Below are positions 46,741 through 55,846 of a DNA stretch of 64,000 nt, piece after piece; positions within the stretch are counted from its first letter, which is position 1, and each line of letters opens with the position of its first letter. Location of the stretch: NCBI RefSeq assembly GCF_009857505.1, contig NZ_WWCP01000025.1, forward strand, positions 1 through 64,000, read 5' to 3'. The DNA comes from Duganella lactea. GTDB taxonomy: Bacteria > Pseudomonadota > Gammaproteobacteria > Burkholderiales > Burkholderiaceae_D. Under the pieces are notes generated by a model that saw nothing but the letters and a program-made list of their open reading frames with translations, searched no databases and was not told where the DNA came from. A program made the position numbers and the translations under genes.

Positions 46741-47690
46741 TATTCTGCGTCTTCAAAAGAGGTTAAACAGAGTTTGCCTTTATGCTCGGTGACCGCGGCG
46801 GTGAACAGCCGCGATTCTTCGAGCAACACGTCCGCTCTGGACAGGCTGATCGGGATCACGTCGCCCACCTGCAAATCGTACAAGCTGCCCAGCGACACTT
46901 CCTTGCTAGCCAGGCGGCCCACCAGACCCACCTGCAGGCGCTGCGCCAGCGGCGCCGCACTCTTGATTTTTTTCCCGGTGTCGCGGTCGCGCAGCAAGCC
47001 GCGCAGCACGCTGGCCATCAGCGGCTTATCGAGCGCGAACCAGTAGCGGCCGCTGGCGCCGCTGGCCACGTCGGCCACGGTGACGGTGATCACCCACGTG
47101 CCCTTGGGCGGCTGCGAGCCGGGCGCGGGCTTGAATTCGGTGTCGGCGGCGGCGCCCTCGCCGTCGGCGGCCGGCTTGTCGCTGGCGGGCAGGTTGAGCT
47201 CGATGCGGCCGGCCAGCGTGCCGCATAACTGTTGCCCCAACACCACAGCCAGACGCTCCTCGGTGGCGGTCACGCGCACCGTGCTCTCGTCGACCAGCGC
47301 GGCGGCCTCGGGTTTGACCTCGGCTTTGACCTCGGGATGGTCACCGGCCGCGGCGTCCGCCTTCGGCGCGCTTTTGGGCTCGCTCTTGCCGCCGCTGCCG
47401 TAGCGGTAGTTGAGCACGCTGAGCAACACCTTGCGCTCCATCGAGAAGGCGATCTGGCCGGCCGGCGCGGCAAAGCTGAGCCAGCGGCCACGGGTCTCGC
47501 TGCCGTCCAGGCGGCTGAAGGCGACGTCGTCGACCCGGAAGCCGCCCCAGTAGCGGCGGTTCATGTTCAGGCGCATGGACTGCGCCAGATCGTCGCGCAA
47601 CTGGGCCGCAAAGATATGCAGCAGGTGTACCGGACGGCCCAGCAGGCACGGGTCCAGCACTTGATGTTGCGTCTGTTTTGTCGTTGTCAT
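46740..47690 (-). CDS. fliM: FliM-like switch protein lacking the CheY-binding N-terminus
   Basis: A 316-residue C-ring protein. The C-terminal SpoA domain (about 240-312) contains VSLGSLYDLQVGDVIPISL in part GSLYDLQVGDVIPI, as in FliM. The expected N-terminal CheY-docking peptide (LSQxEIDALL type) and the GGxxPxxR middle segment are absent; instead the start is MTTTKQTQHQVLDPCLLGRP. A charged Ala/Lys insertion lies near 100-130. This matches lateral-type FliM proteins, whose motors do not respond to CheY. It heads the export/switch operon. Confidence 0.87.
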   Translation of the reverse strand: MTTTKQTQHQVLDPCLLGRPVHLLHIFAAQLRDDLAQSMRLNMNRRYWGGFRVDDVAFSRLDGSETRGRWLSFAAPAGQIAFSMERKVLLSVLNYRYGSGGKSEPKSAPKADAAAGDHPEVKAEVKPEAAALVDESTVRVTATEERLAVVLGQQLCGTLAGRIELNLPASDKPAADGEGAAADTEFKPAPGSQPPKGTWVITVTVADVASGASGRYWFALDKPLMASVLRGLLRDRDTGKKIKSAAPLAQRLQVGLVGRLASKEVSLGSLYDLQVGDVIPISLSRADVLLEESRLFTAAVTEHKGKLCLTSFEDAE

Positions 47691-48286
47691 GTATCGGCCA
47701 TGGCGGTTAATTCTTCCTACGTCTGCATCATCGCACTATCCAGCCAAAAACTGCTTACTTCCCGCGCAATTTTTTCACAACGTAGGACGATCTCGGTAGC
47801 AGCATACCTGAAAATTCACATTATTGCTAACCAACAATATTCTGGTGAAAAATTTCCTTCCGGACAAATTTCGCTTTACAAGAATATTGCCATTCGGTAA
47901 GCTTAGTTCAGATTGTAGGGTTCTTACGCTGCTCCGCAACATACCTCAACAAGCGACGCTTAGTAAATGATTTATAACGAGATTTGCTCCAGGATAACTG
48001 TTTCAAGCGCCGTTCCGCAGCGCGCCGCGGAGAATTGACATTCAACAATTCACCAACCATGCGACACCGGCCGTGCCGGGCCGCTGCGGAGCGGGCGCGT
48101 CCGATTTAGTCCGACATCCATACGCTAGCTTTTTGACAAGAGTGTGACATGCACAATGGATGTGTCGCAGGTTAGCGATAGAACGTCACATATTCTGCCA
48201 TTGGACTTGCTGCTTTTCGGCAATCTCGCTATGGTAGGCATCTGGATTCAAAGCGGCCACAACGCCGCAATAACGGGGGTAGCAAG
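47691..48286. promoter_or_regulatory. 596-bp divergent non-coding region between fliM and fliE
   Basis: No plausible gene is seen. The 150 bp nearest fliM are AT-rich relative to the rest of the window. GTCCGA occurs twice in GTCCGATTTAGTCCGAC (48098-48114). TTGACA is present near 48134 without a good -10. No sigma-54 site with correct spacing was found on either strand. The LafK-type activator gene of lateral systems, often placed beside fliE, is missing here. Confidence 0.6.
48207..48235 (+). promoter_or_regulatory. Weak sigma-70-like promoter candidate of fliE
   Basis: TTGCTG (48207-48212) and TATGGT (48230-48235) are separated by 17 bp and would start transcription about 45 bp before fliE. 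Each hexamer matches only 3-4 of 6, so an activator would be needed. Confidence 0.3.
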
Positions 48287-48637
48287 ATGAGTAACGGATT
48301 CTCCAGCCTGATACAGGCCGACCTGGCGTCGTTGACCAACGCGGCGCAAAACCTGGCCGCTCAACACACGCAGATCGCCGCCGCCAACCAGTTCGGCCCG
48401 CAGGCGGCGCAACCGGCCGCCTCGTTTGCGCAGTCGATGCAAAACGCCATCGACGGCGTCAACCGCCAGGACGCGGCGGCCGGCCAGCAAATGGCCGATG
48501 TCGACGCCGGCAACAGCGACGACCTGGTCGGCGCCATGCTGGCCAGCCAGGAGGCCGGCCTGTCCTTCTCGATGTTGATGCAAGTGCGCAACAAAGTCAT
48601 GGGCGGCCTCGACGAACTGATCAAATTACCGCTGTAA
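48287..48637 (+). CDS. fliE: Flagellar hook-basal body protein FliE
   Basis: A 116-residue protein that joins the MS ring to the rod. The conserved C-terminus EAGLSFSMLMQVRNKVMGGL, in part SFSMLMQVRNKVM, identifies it. The N-terminus is longer and Ala/Gln-rich. First gene of the fliEFGHIJ operon. Confidence 0.95.
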   Translation: MSNGFSSLIQADLASLTNAAQNLAAQHTQIAAANQFGPQAAQPAASFAQSMQNAIDGVNRQDAAAGQQMADVDAGNSDDLVGAMLASQEAGLSFSMLMQVRNKVMGGLDELIKLPL

Positions 48638-48658
48638 GCCTGCGCGAAAGCATTCACC

Positions 48659-50431
48659 GTGATTAACACCTTCAAGTCCGCCTTCGACCGCTGGCGCGCC
48701 AACCCGTCGGCGCCGGCGCTGCCGCCCGCCCTGCTCAAAACGCTGTACCCGCTGCTGATCCTGGCGATCGGCCTGACGGCGCTGGTGCTGATGTATATGT
48801 GGAGCAACCAGTCCAGCTACAAGCCGGTGTTCGGCGCGCGCGAGAAAGTCTCGGCGCCCGACATGATGGCCGTGCTCGACGGCGAACACGTGCCCTACCG
48901 CGTCCACCCGGACAGCGGCCAGGTGCTGGTGCCGGACTCGATGCTGGGCAAGGTGCGCATGCTGCTGGCCGCAAAGGGCGTGACCGCGCAGTTGCCGGCC
49001 GGCCTGGAACTGATGGACAAGAACGACCCGCTGGGCGTGTCGCAGTTCGTGCAGGATGTGCGCTTCCGCCGCGGCCTCGAAGGCGAGCTGGCGCAATCGA
49101 TCATGACCCTGGACGCGATTTCACACGCGCGCGTGCACCTGTCGATCGCCAAGTCGACCTCGTTCGTGTCGGCGGACGGCGACAAGTCGTCGGCCTCGGT
49201 GGTGGTGCAGCTCAAGCCGGGCGCCACGCTGCCGCCGGAAGCGATCGCCGCCGTCATCAACATGGTGGCCGGCAGCGTCGCCAGCCTGACGCCGGCGCGC
49301 GTCAGCCTGGTGGATCAGGCCGGCAACCTGCTGTCGGCCCATATCGACCTGGCCGACGGCTTTGACGCCGGCACCAGCGGCAACGACGCCGCCAAACGTT
49401 ACCAGGAACAGGTCAAGGCCAACATCAAGGGCCTGCTCGGTCCGGTCATCGGCGACGACAACTACCACATGTCGGTGGCGGCCGATGTCGACAACGACCG
49501 GGTCGAAGAAACCGTGGAGAAATACGGCGCCGACCCGAAAGTCACCAGCGAGGCAATGCGCGAGGAACAGGACCGCAACCGCATGGTGATGGGCGTGCCG
49601 GGCACGCTGTCGAACCGGCCGCCGCCAGCCAACGCCAACCCGGCCGCCGCCGCCCAGCAGACCGCCGGCGGCGCCAGCGATCCGAACGCCCAGCAGCCGG
49701 ACGGCAGCGCCCGCAAGAACGCCACCACCCGTCAGTACGCCTATGACCGCAGCATCATCCAGACCAAGCGCAGCCGCGGCCGCCTGGAGAAACTGAGCGT
49801 GGCGGTGGTGCTGGCGCAAGCGGCGGCGCCGACGCCGAAAACCGGCTGGAGCGCCGCCGACATCGCCAACATCGACAAGATCCTGCGCAACGGCCTGGGC
49901 ATCAGTGCCGCGCGCGGCGACCAACTGGTGGTGTCGGCCATGAACTTCCCGGCCAAGGCCGCGCCGGTGGCGTGGTGGGAAGAGCGCGACAACATCGTCG
50001 ACATCAGCAAATACGCGATCTACGCCGTCGCCGCCCTGCTCGGCTATCTGCTGATCCTGCGTCCGCTGATGCGCCTGGTCACGATGCGCTTCACGCCGGA
50101 CCCGAAAGAAGCCGCCCGCATCACCGCCGAGCGCCGCAGCGCCGAACAGGCGGCCGTGGCCGCCGCCAGGGAAGCCAAGGAAGCGGCCGCCAAGGAACAG
50201 GCGGTGCTGGCCGACGGCGCCTCCCCGGCCGTGGCCGGCGCGCTGGGCAACAGCGCCGCCGGTCAGGCGGGCATGCCGGTGGTGCCGCTGCTGGAAAACT
50301 ACGATCTGCCGCCACCGGGCTCGGCGGTCGACGTCATGGTCGACCACCTGAAAGTGCTGGCCGCGAAAGAACCGGAACGCGTAGCCGAAGTCGTCAAACA
50401 ATGGATGCAGAAAAATGGCCGAACTCAATAA
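48659..50431 (+). CDS. fliF: Flagellar MS-ring protein FliF
   Basis: A 590-residue ring protein with two membrane helices (about 27-48 and 448-470). The ring-building motifs lie in SYKPVFGAREKVSAPDMMAVLD in part, and the FliG-binding tail is at the C-terminus (DHLKVLAAKEPERVAEVVKQW in part). Start is GTG at 48659 with a poor Shine-Dalgarno. An Ala/Glu/Lys-rich stretch sits at about 485-520. It overlaps fliG by 17 bp. Confidence 0.96.
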   Translation: MINTFKSAFDRWRANPSAPALPPALLKTLYPLLILAIGLTALVLMYMWSNQSSYKPVFGAREKVSAPDMMAVLDGEHVPYRVHPDSGQVLVPDSMLGKVRMLLAAKGVTAQLPAGLELMDKNDPLGVSQFVQDVRFRRGLEGELAQSIMTLDAISHARVHLSIAKSTSFVSADGDKSSASVVVQLKPGATLPPEAIAAVINMVAGSVASLTPARVSLVDQAGNLLSAHIDLADGFDAGTSGNDAAKRYQEQVKANIKGLLGPVIGDDNYHMSVAADVDNDRVEETVEKYGADPKVTSEAMREEQDRNRMVMGVPGTLSNRPPPANANPAAAAQQTAGGASDPNAQQPDGSARKNATTRQYAYDRSIIQTKRSRGRLEKLSVAVVLAQAAAPTPKTGWSAADIANIDKILRNGLGISAARGDQLVVSAMNFPAKAAPVAWWEERDNIVDISKYAIYAVAALLGYLLILRPLMRLVTMRFTPDPKEAARITAERRSAEQAAVAAAREAKEAAAKEQAVLADGASPAVAGALGNSAAGQAGMPVVPLLENYDLPPPGSAVDVMVDHLKVLAAKEPERVAEVVKQWMQKNGRTQ

Positions 50432-51455
50432 CATGGATGATGATGGCGGCGAATACGCCATGCCCACCAAGCTGACGCCGGTGGAACAGGCGGCGATTGT
50501 GCTGCTGAGCATCGGCGAGGAGCCGGCCGCCGCCGTGCTGCGCTGCCTGACGCGCGAGGAATTGCTGGAAGTGACGCAGGTGATGTCGCGCATGAGCGGC
50601 ATCAAGGTCGAGTCGGTCAAGAACGCGATGCAGAAGTTCTTCGACGACTACCGCGAACAGTCCGGCGTGCATGGCGCCTCGCGCTCCTACCTGAAGCGCT
50701 CGCTGGACCTGGCGCTCGGCGGCGACCTCGCCAACACCGTGCTCAACAACATCTACGGCGACGAGCTGCGGCCGAAAATGGCGCGCCTGCAGTGGGCCTC
50801 GCCGAAGTGGCTGGCCGACTACATCTCCAACGAACACGTGCAGATGCAGGCGGTGTTCGTGGCCTTCCTGCCGGCCGCGCTGGCCGGCCAGATCATCGAC
50901 GGCCTGCCGCAGGACACGCGCGACCTGGTGCTGCTGAACCTGGCGCGCATGGAGGAAGTCGACGCCGACCTGCTGCAGGAGCTCGACGAGCTGGTGGACC
51001 GCTGCCTGAGCTCCTTCGATTCGCAGGGCACCAGCGTCGAGGGCATCCGCCAGACCGCCGAGATCCTCAACCGCCTGCCGAGCAACCGCGCGCAGATGGT
51101 GGAACTGCTGCGCGCGCACGACCCGGAGGTGGTGTCCAAGATCGAGCTGTCGATGTACGACTTCTTCATCCTCGGCAACCAGACCGAACAGGCCGTCACC
51201 CGCATCCTCGAAGACGTGCCGCTGGAACAGTGGGCGATCGCGCTCAAGGGCGCCGACATCTCGGTGCGCGACGCCATCCTCAAGACCATGCCGAAACGCC
51301 AGGCGCAAGCCTTCGAGGACATGATGCGCCGCGCCGGTCCGGTGCCGATGTCGCGGATCGAACAGACACGCCAGGAAATCATGGCCACCGTCAAGGCGCT
51401 GGCCGACGCCGGCGAAGTCGAGATCCAGCTGTTCGCCGAACAGGTGGTGGAATGA
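50415..51455 (+). CDS. fliG: Flagellar motor switch protein FliG
   Basis: A 346-residue C-ring protein converting stator action to torque. The N-domain contains LTPVEQAAIVLLSIGEEPAA in part, the middle domain contains the EHVQMQAVFVAFLP region (the EHPQ-like motif is EHVQ here), and the C-domain carries charged residues for the stator interface (KNMPKRQAQ-like: KTMPKRQAQAFEDMM in part). It overlaps fliF and fliH. Confidence 0.96.
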   Translation: MAELNNMDDDGGEYAMPTKLTPVEQAAIVLLSIGEEPAAAVLRCLTREELLEVTQVMSRMSGIKVESVKNAMQKFFDDYREQSGVHGASRSYLKRSLDLALGGDLANTVLNNIYGDELRPKMARLQWASPKWLADYISNEHVQMQAVFVAFLPAALAGQIIDGLPQDTRDLVLLNLARMEEVDADLLQELDELVDRCLSSFDSQGTSVEGIRQTAEILNRLPSNRAQMVELLRAHDPEVVSKIELSMYDFFILGNQTEQAVTRILEDVPLEQWAIALKGADISVRDAILKTMPKRQAQAFEDMMRRAGPVPMSRIEQTRQEIMATVKALADAGEVEIQLFAEQVVE

Positions 51456-52168
51456 AGCAGTTCCGCTCTTACCGCTTTCCGCCGCTGGCGCAGTTCACCA
51501 CCCAGCGCGCGGCCGCCGCCGCCGCGCAGGGCCATGCTCACGGCCATGGCGGCGATGGTGGCGCGCAGTGGGCGGCCTCGGTCAGCGAGGGCTTTGAACA
51601 GGGCCAGCGCGACGGTTACGAAATCGGCCTCGCGCGCGGCCAGGAAGACGGCTTTGAGGCCGGCCGCCTGTCCGGCCAGGAACAGGGCCGCGAAGAAGGC
51701 CGCCACGAAACCCTGGTGGCCTACGATCAGATGGCGCGCCCGGTCGACGCCATGCTGAAAAGCCTGAAGAAACTGCGCTCGGACTACCGCGCCGCGCAAC
51801 GCAAGGAAGTGGTCGATCTGGTGGCGAAAGTGGCGCGTCAGGTGATCCGCGCCGAACTGGCGCTGCAACCGGTGCAACTGATGGCGCTGGTCGAGGAGAC
51901 GCTGGCGTCGATGCCGCCGACCCGCGACGAAATCGATGTCTTCCTGAATCCGGAAGAACTCAAGCGCATCGCCGAGCTGGACCCGAAACGTTCCAAGCGC
52001 TGGAACCTGATCCCCGACGCCCGCCTGGAAGTCGGCGAATGCCGCATCAAAGCGGGTGACAATGAAGTCGATGCCGGCTGCCATCAACGGCTTGCCGCCG
52101 TCATGGAACAGGTCGATAATCAACTGCAGATCGCCGACAGCGGCGATGAACCGGAGGGCGAAGAGTGA
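51452..52168 (+). CDS. fliH: Flagellar assembly protein FliH
   Basis: A 238-residue regulator of the export ATPase FliI. A run of GxxxG-type repeats (about 45-83: GFEQGQRDGYEIG and similar) is the FliH hallmark, followed by the V-ATPase E-like C-domain. A His-rich stretch (HAHGHGG) lies near residue 28. The ATG overlaps the fliG stop by 4 bp; a long in-frame upstream extension is inside fliG and is not credible. Confidence 0.94.
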   Translation: MKQFRSYRFPPLAQFTTQRAAAAAAQGHAHGHGGDGGAQWAASVSEGFEQGQRDGYEIGLARGQEDGFEAGRLSGQEQGREEGRHETLVAYDQMARPVDAMLKSLKKLRSDYRAAQRKEVVDLVAKVARQVIRAELALQPVQLMALVEETLASMPPTRDEIDVFLNPEELKRIAELDPKRSKRWNLIPDARLEVGECRIKAGDNEVDAGCHQRLAAVMEQVDNQLQIADSGDEPEGEE

Positions 52169-53478
52169 TCGCCGATGCCTTACGCAATCTCGAACTGGGT
52201 TCGGTACCCATGGCGACCCCGACGGGCCGCCTGGTGGGCGCGTCCGGTTTGTTGCTTGAGGCGGTTGGCTGCCCGCTACACACCGGTCAGCGTTGCCAGA
52301 TTGAGACAGTCGGCGGCGACTGGCTGGACGCGCAAGTAGTCGGTTTCCGCGAAAAAGTCTCGTACCTGATGCCGTTCAAGAAAGCGGTCGGCCTGACCAC
52401 CGGCGCGCGCGTGCTGCCGTCGCCGGAAAAAGTCAGCCTGCAGATCGGCTCCGGCTGGCTGGGGCGCATGGTCAACGGCCTCGGCGAGCCGATCGACGGC
52501 CTTGGCAAGCTCAGCGGCGATTTCCCGCTGGAGTCACAGCCGCCGCGCGTGCATCCGCTGCGCAAAAAACCCGTCACCGAACCGCTCGACGTCGGCGTGC
52601 GCGCCATCAATGCCATGCTGACGCTGGGCAAAGGCCAGCGGGTCGGCCTGATGGCCGGCTCCGGCGTCGGCAAATCCGTGCTGCTCGGCCTGATGACGCG
52701 CCAGACCGTGGCCGATGTCGTCGTGGTCGGCCTGATCGGCGAGCGGTCGCGCGAGGTGCGCGAGTTTGTCGACATGTCGCTGGGCAAAGAGGGGCTGCAA
52801 AAAGCCGTGCTGGTGATCGCGCCGGCCGACGAGAGCCCGCTGATGCGCGTCATGGCCACCGAGCTGTGCCACGCGATCGCGGCGCACTACCGCGACCAGG
52901 GCAAGAACGTGCTGCTGCTGGTCGACTCGCTGACCCGCTACGCCATGGCGCTGCGCGAAGTCGCGCTGGCGCTGGGCGAGCCGCCGGCCACCAAGGGCTA
53001 TCCGCCGTCGGTGTTCTCCAACCTGCCGCAGCTGATCGAATCGGCCGGCAACGGCGAGAACCAGACCGGCAGCATGAGCGCCATCTACACCGTGCTGGCC
53101 GAGGGCGATGACCAGCAGGACCCGGTGGTGGACACCGCGCGCGCCATTCTCGACGGCCACATTGTGCTGACCCGCGAGCTAGCCGAGCGCGGCCACTATC
53201 CGGCGATCGATATCGCGGCCTCGATCAGCCGTTGCATGATGCAAGTGATCGACCACACCCACCAGATGGCGTCGCGCGCGCTCAAGGCCAGCATGGCCCG
53301 CCACGAGCGCGTGCGCGACCTGATCCCGCTCGGCGCCTATGTGCCCGGCGCCGACCCGGTCACCGACAAGGCGGTGCAGCTGCACCCGAGGGTGGAAGAG
53401 TTTTTGTGCCAGGGCACCAAGGAAGCGGCGCCCATTGCCGATTGCATTGCGCAACTTGAGAAGCTGATGACACCATGA
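52165..53478 (+). CDS. fliI: Flagellum-specific export ATPase FliI
   Basis: A 437-residue ATPase of the F1-beta family. Walker A GSGVGKS (about 168-174), catalytic GLIGERSREVREF in part, Walker B LLLVDSLTRYAMA, and the conserved ALGEPPATKGYPPSVFS in part. GTG start overlapping the fliH stop (GTGA). With FliH and FliJ it delivers substrates to the FlhAB gate. Confidence 0.97.
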   Translation: MIADALRNLELGSVPMATPTGRLVGASGLLLEAVGCPLHTGQRCQIETVGGDWLDAQVVGFREKVSYLMPFKKAVGLTTGARVLPSPEKVSLQIGSGWLGRMVNGLGEPIDGLGKLSGDFPLESQPPRVHPLRKKPVTEPLDVGVRAINAMLTLGKGQRVGLMAGSGVGKSVLLGLMTRQTVADVVVVGLIGERSREVREFVDMSLGKEGLQKAVLVIAPADESPLMRVMATELCHAIAAHYRDQGKNVLLLVDSLTRYAMALREVALALGEPPATKGYPPSVFSNLPQLIESAGNGENQTGSMSAIYTVLAEGDDQQDPVVDTARAILDGHIVLTRELAERGHYPAIDIAASISRCMMQVIDHTHQMASRALKASMARHERVRDLIPLGAYVPGADPVTDKAVQLHPRVEEFLCQGTKEAAPIADCIAQLEKLMTP

Positions 53479-53906
53479 GCCAACAGAAAATCCGCAACCT
53501 GACCACCCTGGTCGCCCTGCGCAACACGGAAGTCGAGCGCCTGCAGACCGAGATGGCGGAAAAGACCCATCTGCGCGAGCGCTACCAGAAAAATCTGGAC
53601 CGCCTGACCAGCCTGTACACCAACAGCGGCGCCAGCGGCAACCTGCACCCGGCCTTGGCCGGCAACTGCGGCAACTACAAGCAGGCGGTGATGGCGATGG
53701 CCGACAGCCACCGGCTCGACCTCCATATGCACGAGGCCGATATGGCGGTTTCGCAACAGGCGCTCAACGCCGCCTGGGTCCGGCGCGAGGTGCTGGGCAA
53801 GGTGCTGGACAAGACGCAAAAGGCAGTCACCCAAGAGCTGAACGTCAAAGAGCGCAAGCAACATGACGATCTGGCAACGCAACTATGGTTGCGCGGCCAA
53901 AAATAA
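53475..53906 (+). CDS. fliJ: Flagellar export protein FliJ
   Basis: A 143-residue coiled-coil protein with heptad-like alpha helices over most of its length; it links FliI to FlhA. Sequence conservation is low, and the assignment rests on size, helical pattern, the FliJ-like end ELNVKERKQHDDLATQLW in part, and the 4-bp overlap with fliI as last gene of fliEFGHIJ. Confidence 0.88.
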   Translation: MSQQKIRNLTTLVALRNTEVERLQTEMAEKTHLRERYQKNLDRLTSLYTNSGASGNLHPALAGNCGNYKQAVMAMADSHRLDLHMHEADMAVSQQALNAAWVRREVLGKVLDKTQKAVTQELNVKERKQHDDLATQLWLRGQK

Positions 53907-53928
53907 GCGCCGCTGCAGAAATTTGCGT

Positions 53929-53955
53929 TAAATATTTTTCATATGGAAACGATTA
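53929..53955 (+). promoter_or_regulatory. Sigma-28-type promoter of the fliD operon
   Basis: TAAA (53929-53932), a 15-bp spacer, then AACGATTA (53948-53955) matches TAAA-N15-GCCGATAA at the CGAT core. It lies 50 bp upstream of the fliD ATG, with GGAG before the start. Confidence 0.55.
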
Positions 53956-54005
53956 AGGTCGCCTTATAACAGGGTACACTTGATCATCCCCCCAGGAGCA
54001 CGACC

Positions 54006-55418
54006 ATGGCAGTTATCACCAGCCCGACTTACGATCCGAAAACCACCGCCGAGAACCTGGCCAACAGCTATGTGGCATCCAGGAAGGCCATATTGGATCA
54101 GCAGACCGCCGCCGCCACCGCCACCGCCACCGGGCTGAGCAAGCTGGGGTCGGCACTGAGCGCGTTCCAGTCGACACTGGCGAGCCTGGCCTCGGGCAGC
54201 AGTTCGGTCACCGCCACCAAGGCAGCGTTCAGCAACACGGCCATCGGCAATGCCAGCGCCAGCGCAGCGGCGCAGGCCGGCAGCTATGCGTTTTATGTGC
54301 AACAGTTGGCCACGTCCGGCCAGGTCTCATACAACGTCGCCGACAGCGCCGCCACCGGCGGCAGCATGAAGATTGTGCTGGCCAACGGCGCCGAATTCGA
54401 CGTGGACCTGTCCAGCGCCGACACCAACAAGGACAATACGCTGAGCGCCAAGGAAATTGCAGCCGCCATCAATGCCTCCGCCACCAATAAATCGCAGATC
54501 ACCGCGTCGACCATGACCATCGGCAACCAGACGCGCCTGGTGTTGACATCCAACGCCACCGGCGAGGGCAACATCGTCCAGTCGGTCCAGACCACCGGTG
54601 TGGACCCGGCGCTGGACAGCGCGATGGCGGATGCCAACCAGACGGTACTGGCGGTCGCCAACGACGCGATCGTCCGCATCGGCAGCAAGACCGGCACCGA
54701 AGTCAAGCAGGCATCGAACACCTTCAGCATCGTCGACGACGTCAAATTCACGATTACCCAGGCCCAGGGCGCCAACGACGCCCCGGTCACGCTGACCATC
54801 AGCCCGGACAACAGCGGCACCGCCGCCAATGTGCAAAAGTTCGTGGACGCTTACAACGCGCTGCTGGGCTCGATCAAGACGTTGACCGCCGCCGGCGACC
54901 ACTCGCTCACCTCGGCCACCGGCACCAGCACCGCCACGCCAGACGCCGCGTTCTACAACGACGCCGGCGTGCTCAGCCTTCGCGACCGCCTGAACAGCAT
55001 CCTGCGCGATGCCAGCGGCGGTCAGTCGCTGATCAGTTACGGCATCAGCGCCACCAAGGACGGCACGCTGACGCTGAACGCCGACCGCCTGAACAAAGCC
55101 ATCGCCGCCAATCCGGACGGACTGGACAAGCTGTTCGGCCGCTCCGGCATCGGCGTCGACAGCGGTGTGCTGGGCGCGATGAACAAGCAGACCACACTGT
55201 GGACCAGCGGCGTTGGCGGCCTGATCACGCAGCGCCGCACACAAAACGACCGCCTGCAAAGCGACCTGTCCAACCGCCAGACAACCGTGCAGAACCAGTT
55301 CGACAATGCCTACAAACGCTATCTGGCGCAGTTCACCGCGCTCCAACAGCTGCAGTCGACCATGACCAACACCTCCAATATGTTCACCGCGATGTTCGCG
55401 TCGAACAGCAGCAGCTAA
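54006..55418 (+). CDS. fliD: Flagellar filament cap protein FliD (LafB)
   Basis: A 470-residue hook-associated protein 2. N-terminal FliD domain (about 20-110), variable D2/D3 region, and a C-terminal FliD domain ending in a coiled coil (about 405-470). It caps the filament and folds exported flagellin. Preceded by a sigma-28-like promoter and GGAG. The following genes run fliS-T-K-L-A-motA-motB, the laf gene order. Confidence 0.94.
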   Translation: MAVITSPTYDPKTTAENLANSYVASRKAILDQQTAAATATATGLSKLGSALSAFQSTLASLASGSSSVTATKAAFSNTAIGNASASAAAQAGSYAFYVQQLATSGQVSYNVADSAATGGSMKIVLANGAEFDVDLSSADTNKDNTLSAKEIAAAINASATNKSQITASTMTIGNQTRLVLTSNATGEGNIVQSVQTTGVDPALDSAMADANQTVLAVANDAIVRIGSKTGTEVKQASNTFSIVDDVKFTITQAQGANDAPVTLTISPDNSGTAANVQKFVDAYNALLGSIKTLTAAGDHSLTSATGTSTATPDAAFYNDAGVLSLRDRLNSILRDASGGQSLISYGISATKDGTLTLNADRLNKAIAANPDGLDKLFGRSGIGVDSGVLGAMNKQTTLWTSGVGGLITQRRTQNDRLQSDLSNRQTTVQNQFDNAYKRYLAQFTALQQLQSTMTNTSNMFTAMFASNSSS

Positions 55419-55453
55419 GCAACAACCAGCATTTTTTGACCGAACGGTGATTT

Positions 55454-55846
55454 ATGATGAACCACGAAGCCTACAGCAGCTACCATTCCACCAATCTCGA
55501 CGCCCAGGTCGCCCGTGCCTCGCCGATCGAGCTGGTGCTGGTGCTGACCGATGGCCTGCTTGAGGAACTGGCGCGCGCGCGCGGCCATATCGTCGGCAAG
55601 CGCTACGAGCTGAAGGCAAAAAGCTTGAACAAATGCACCGATATCATCAACGGTCTGTCGAGTTCGCTCGACTTCGACAACGGTGGCGAGGTGGTGGAAA
55701 ACCTCGGCCGCCTGTATGAATACTGCGCCGGCCGCCTGTACACGGCCGGCGTCAGCCTGGACCCGGCCATCATCGACGAAGTGACCACGCTGCTGACCAC
55801 GATCAAAAAGGGCTGGCTGGGCGTCCAGGCCAAGACCCATGGATAG
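55454..55846 (+). CDS. fliS: Flagellin chaperone FliS (LafC)
   Basis: A 130-residue four-helix chaperone that binds the C-terminus of flagellin before export. The conserved SPIELVLVLTDGLLEELARA, in part SPIELVLVLTDGLL, and LGRLYEYCAGRL identify it. ATG-ATG start at 55454/55457. It overlaps fliT by 8 bp. Confidence 0.94.
   Translation: MMNHEAYSSYHSTNLDAQVARASPIELVLVLTDGLLEELARARGHIVGKRYELKAKSLNKCTDIINGLSSSLDFDNGGEVVENLGRLYEYCAGRLYTAGVSLDPAIIDEVTTLLTTIKKGWLGVQAKTHG

Noticed and set aside
51452-52168. CRISPR-like or coding repeat origin for the Gly-phased repeats in fliH
   Set aside because: GxxxG repeats are a normal FliH feature.
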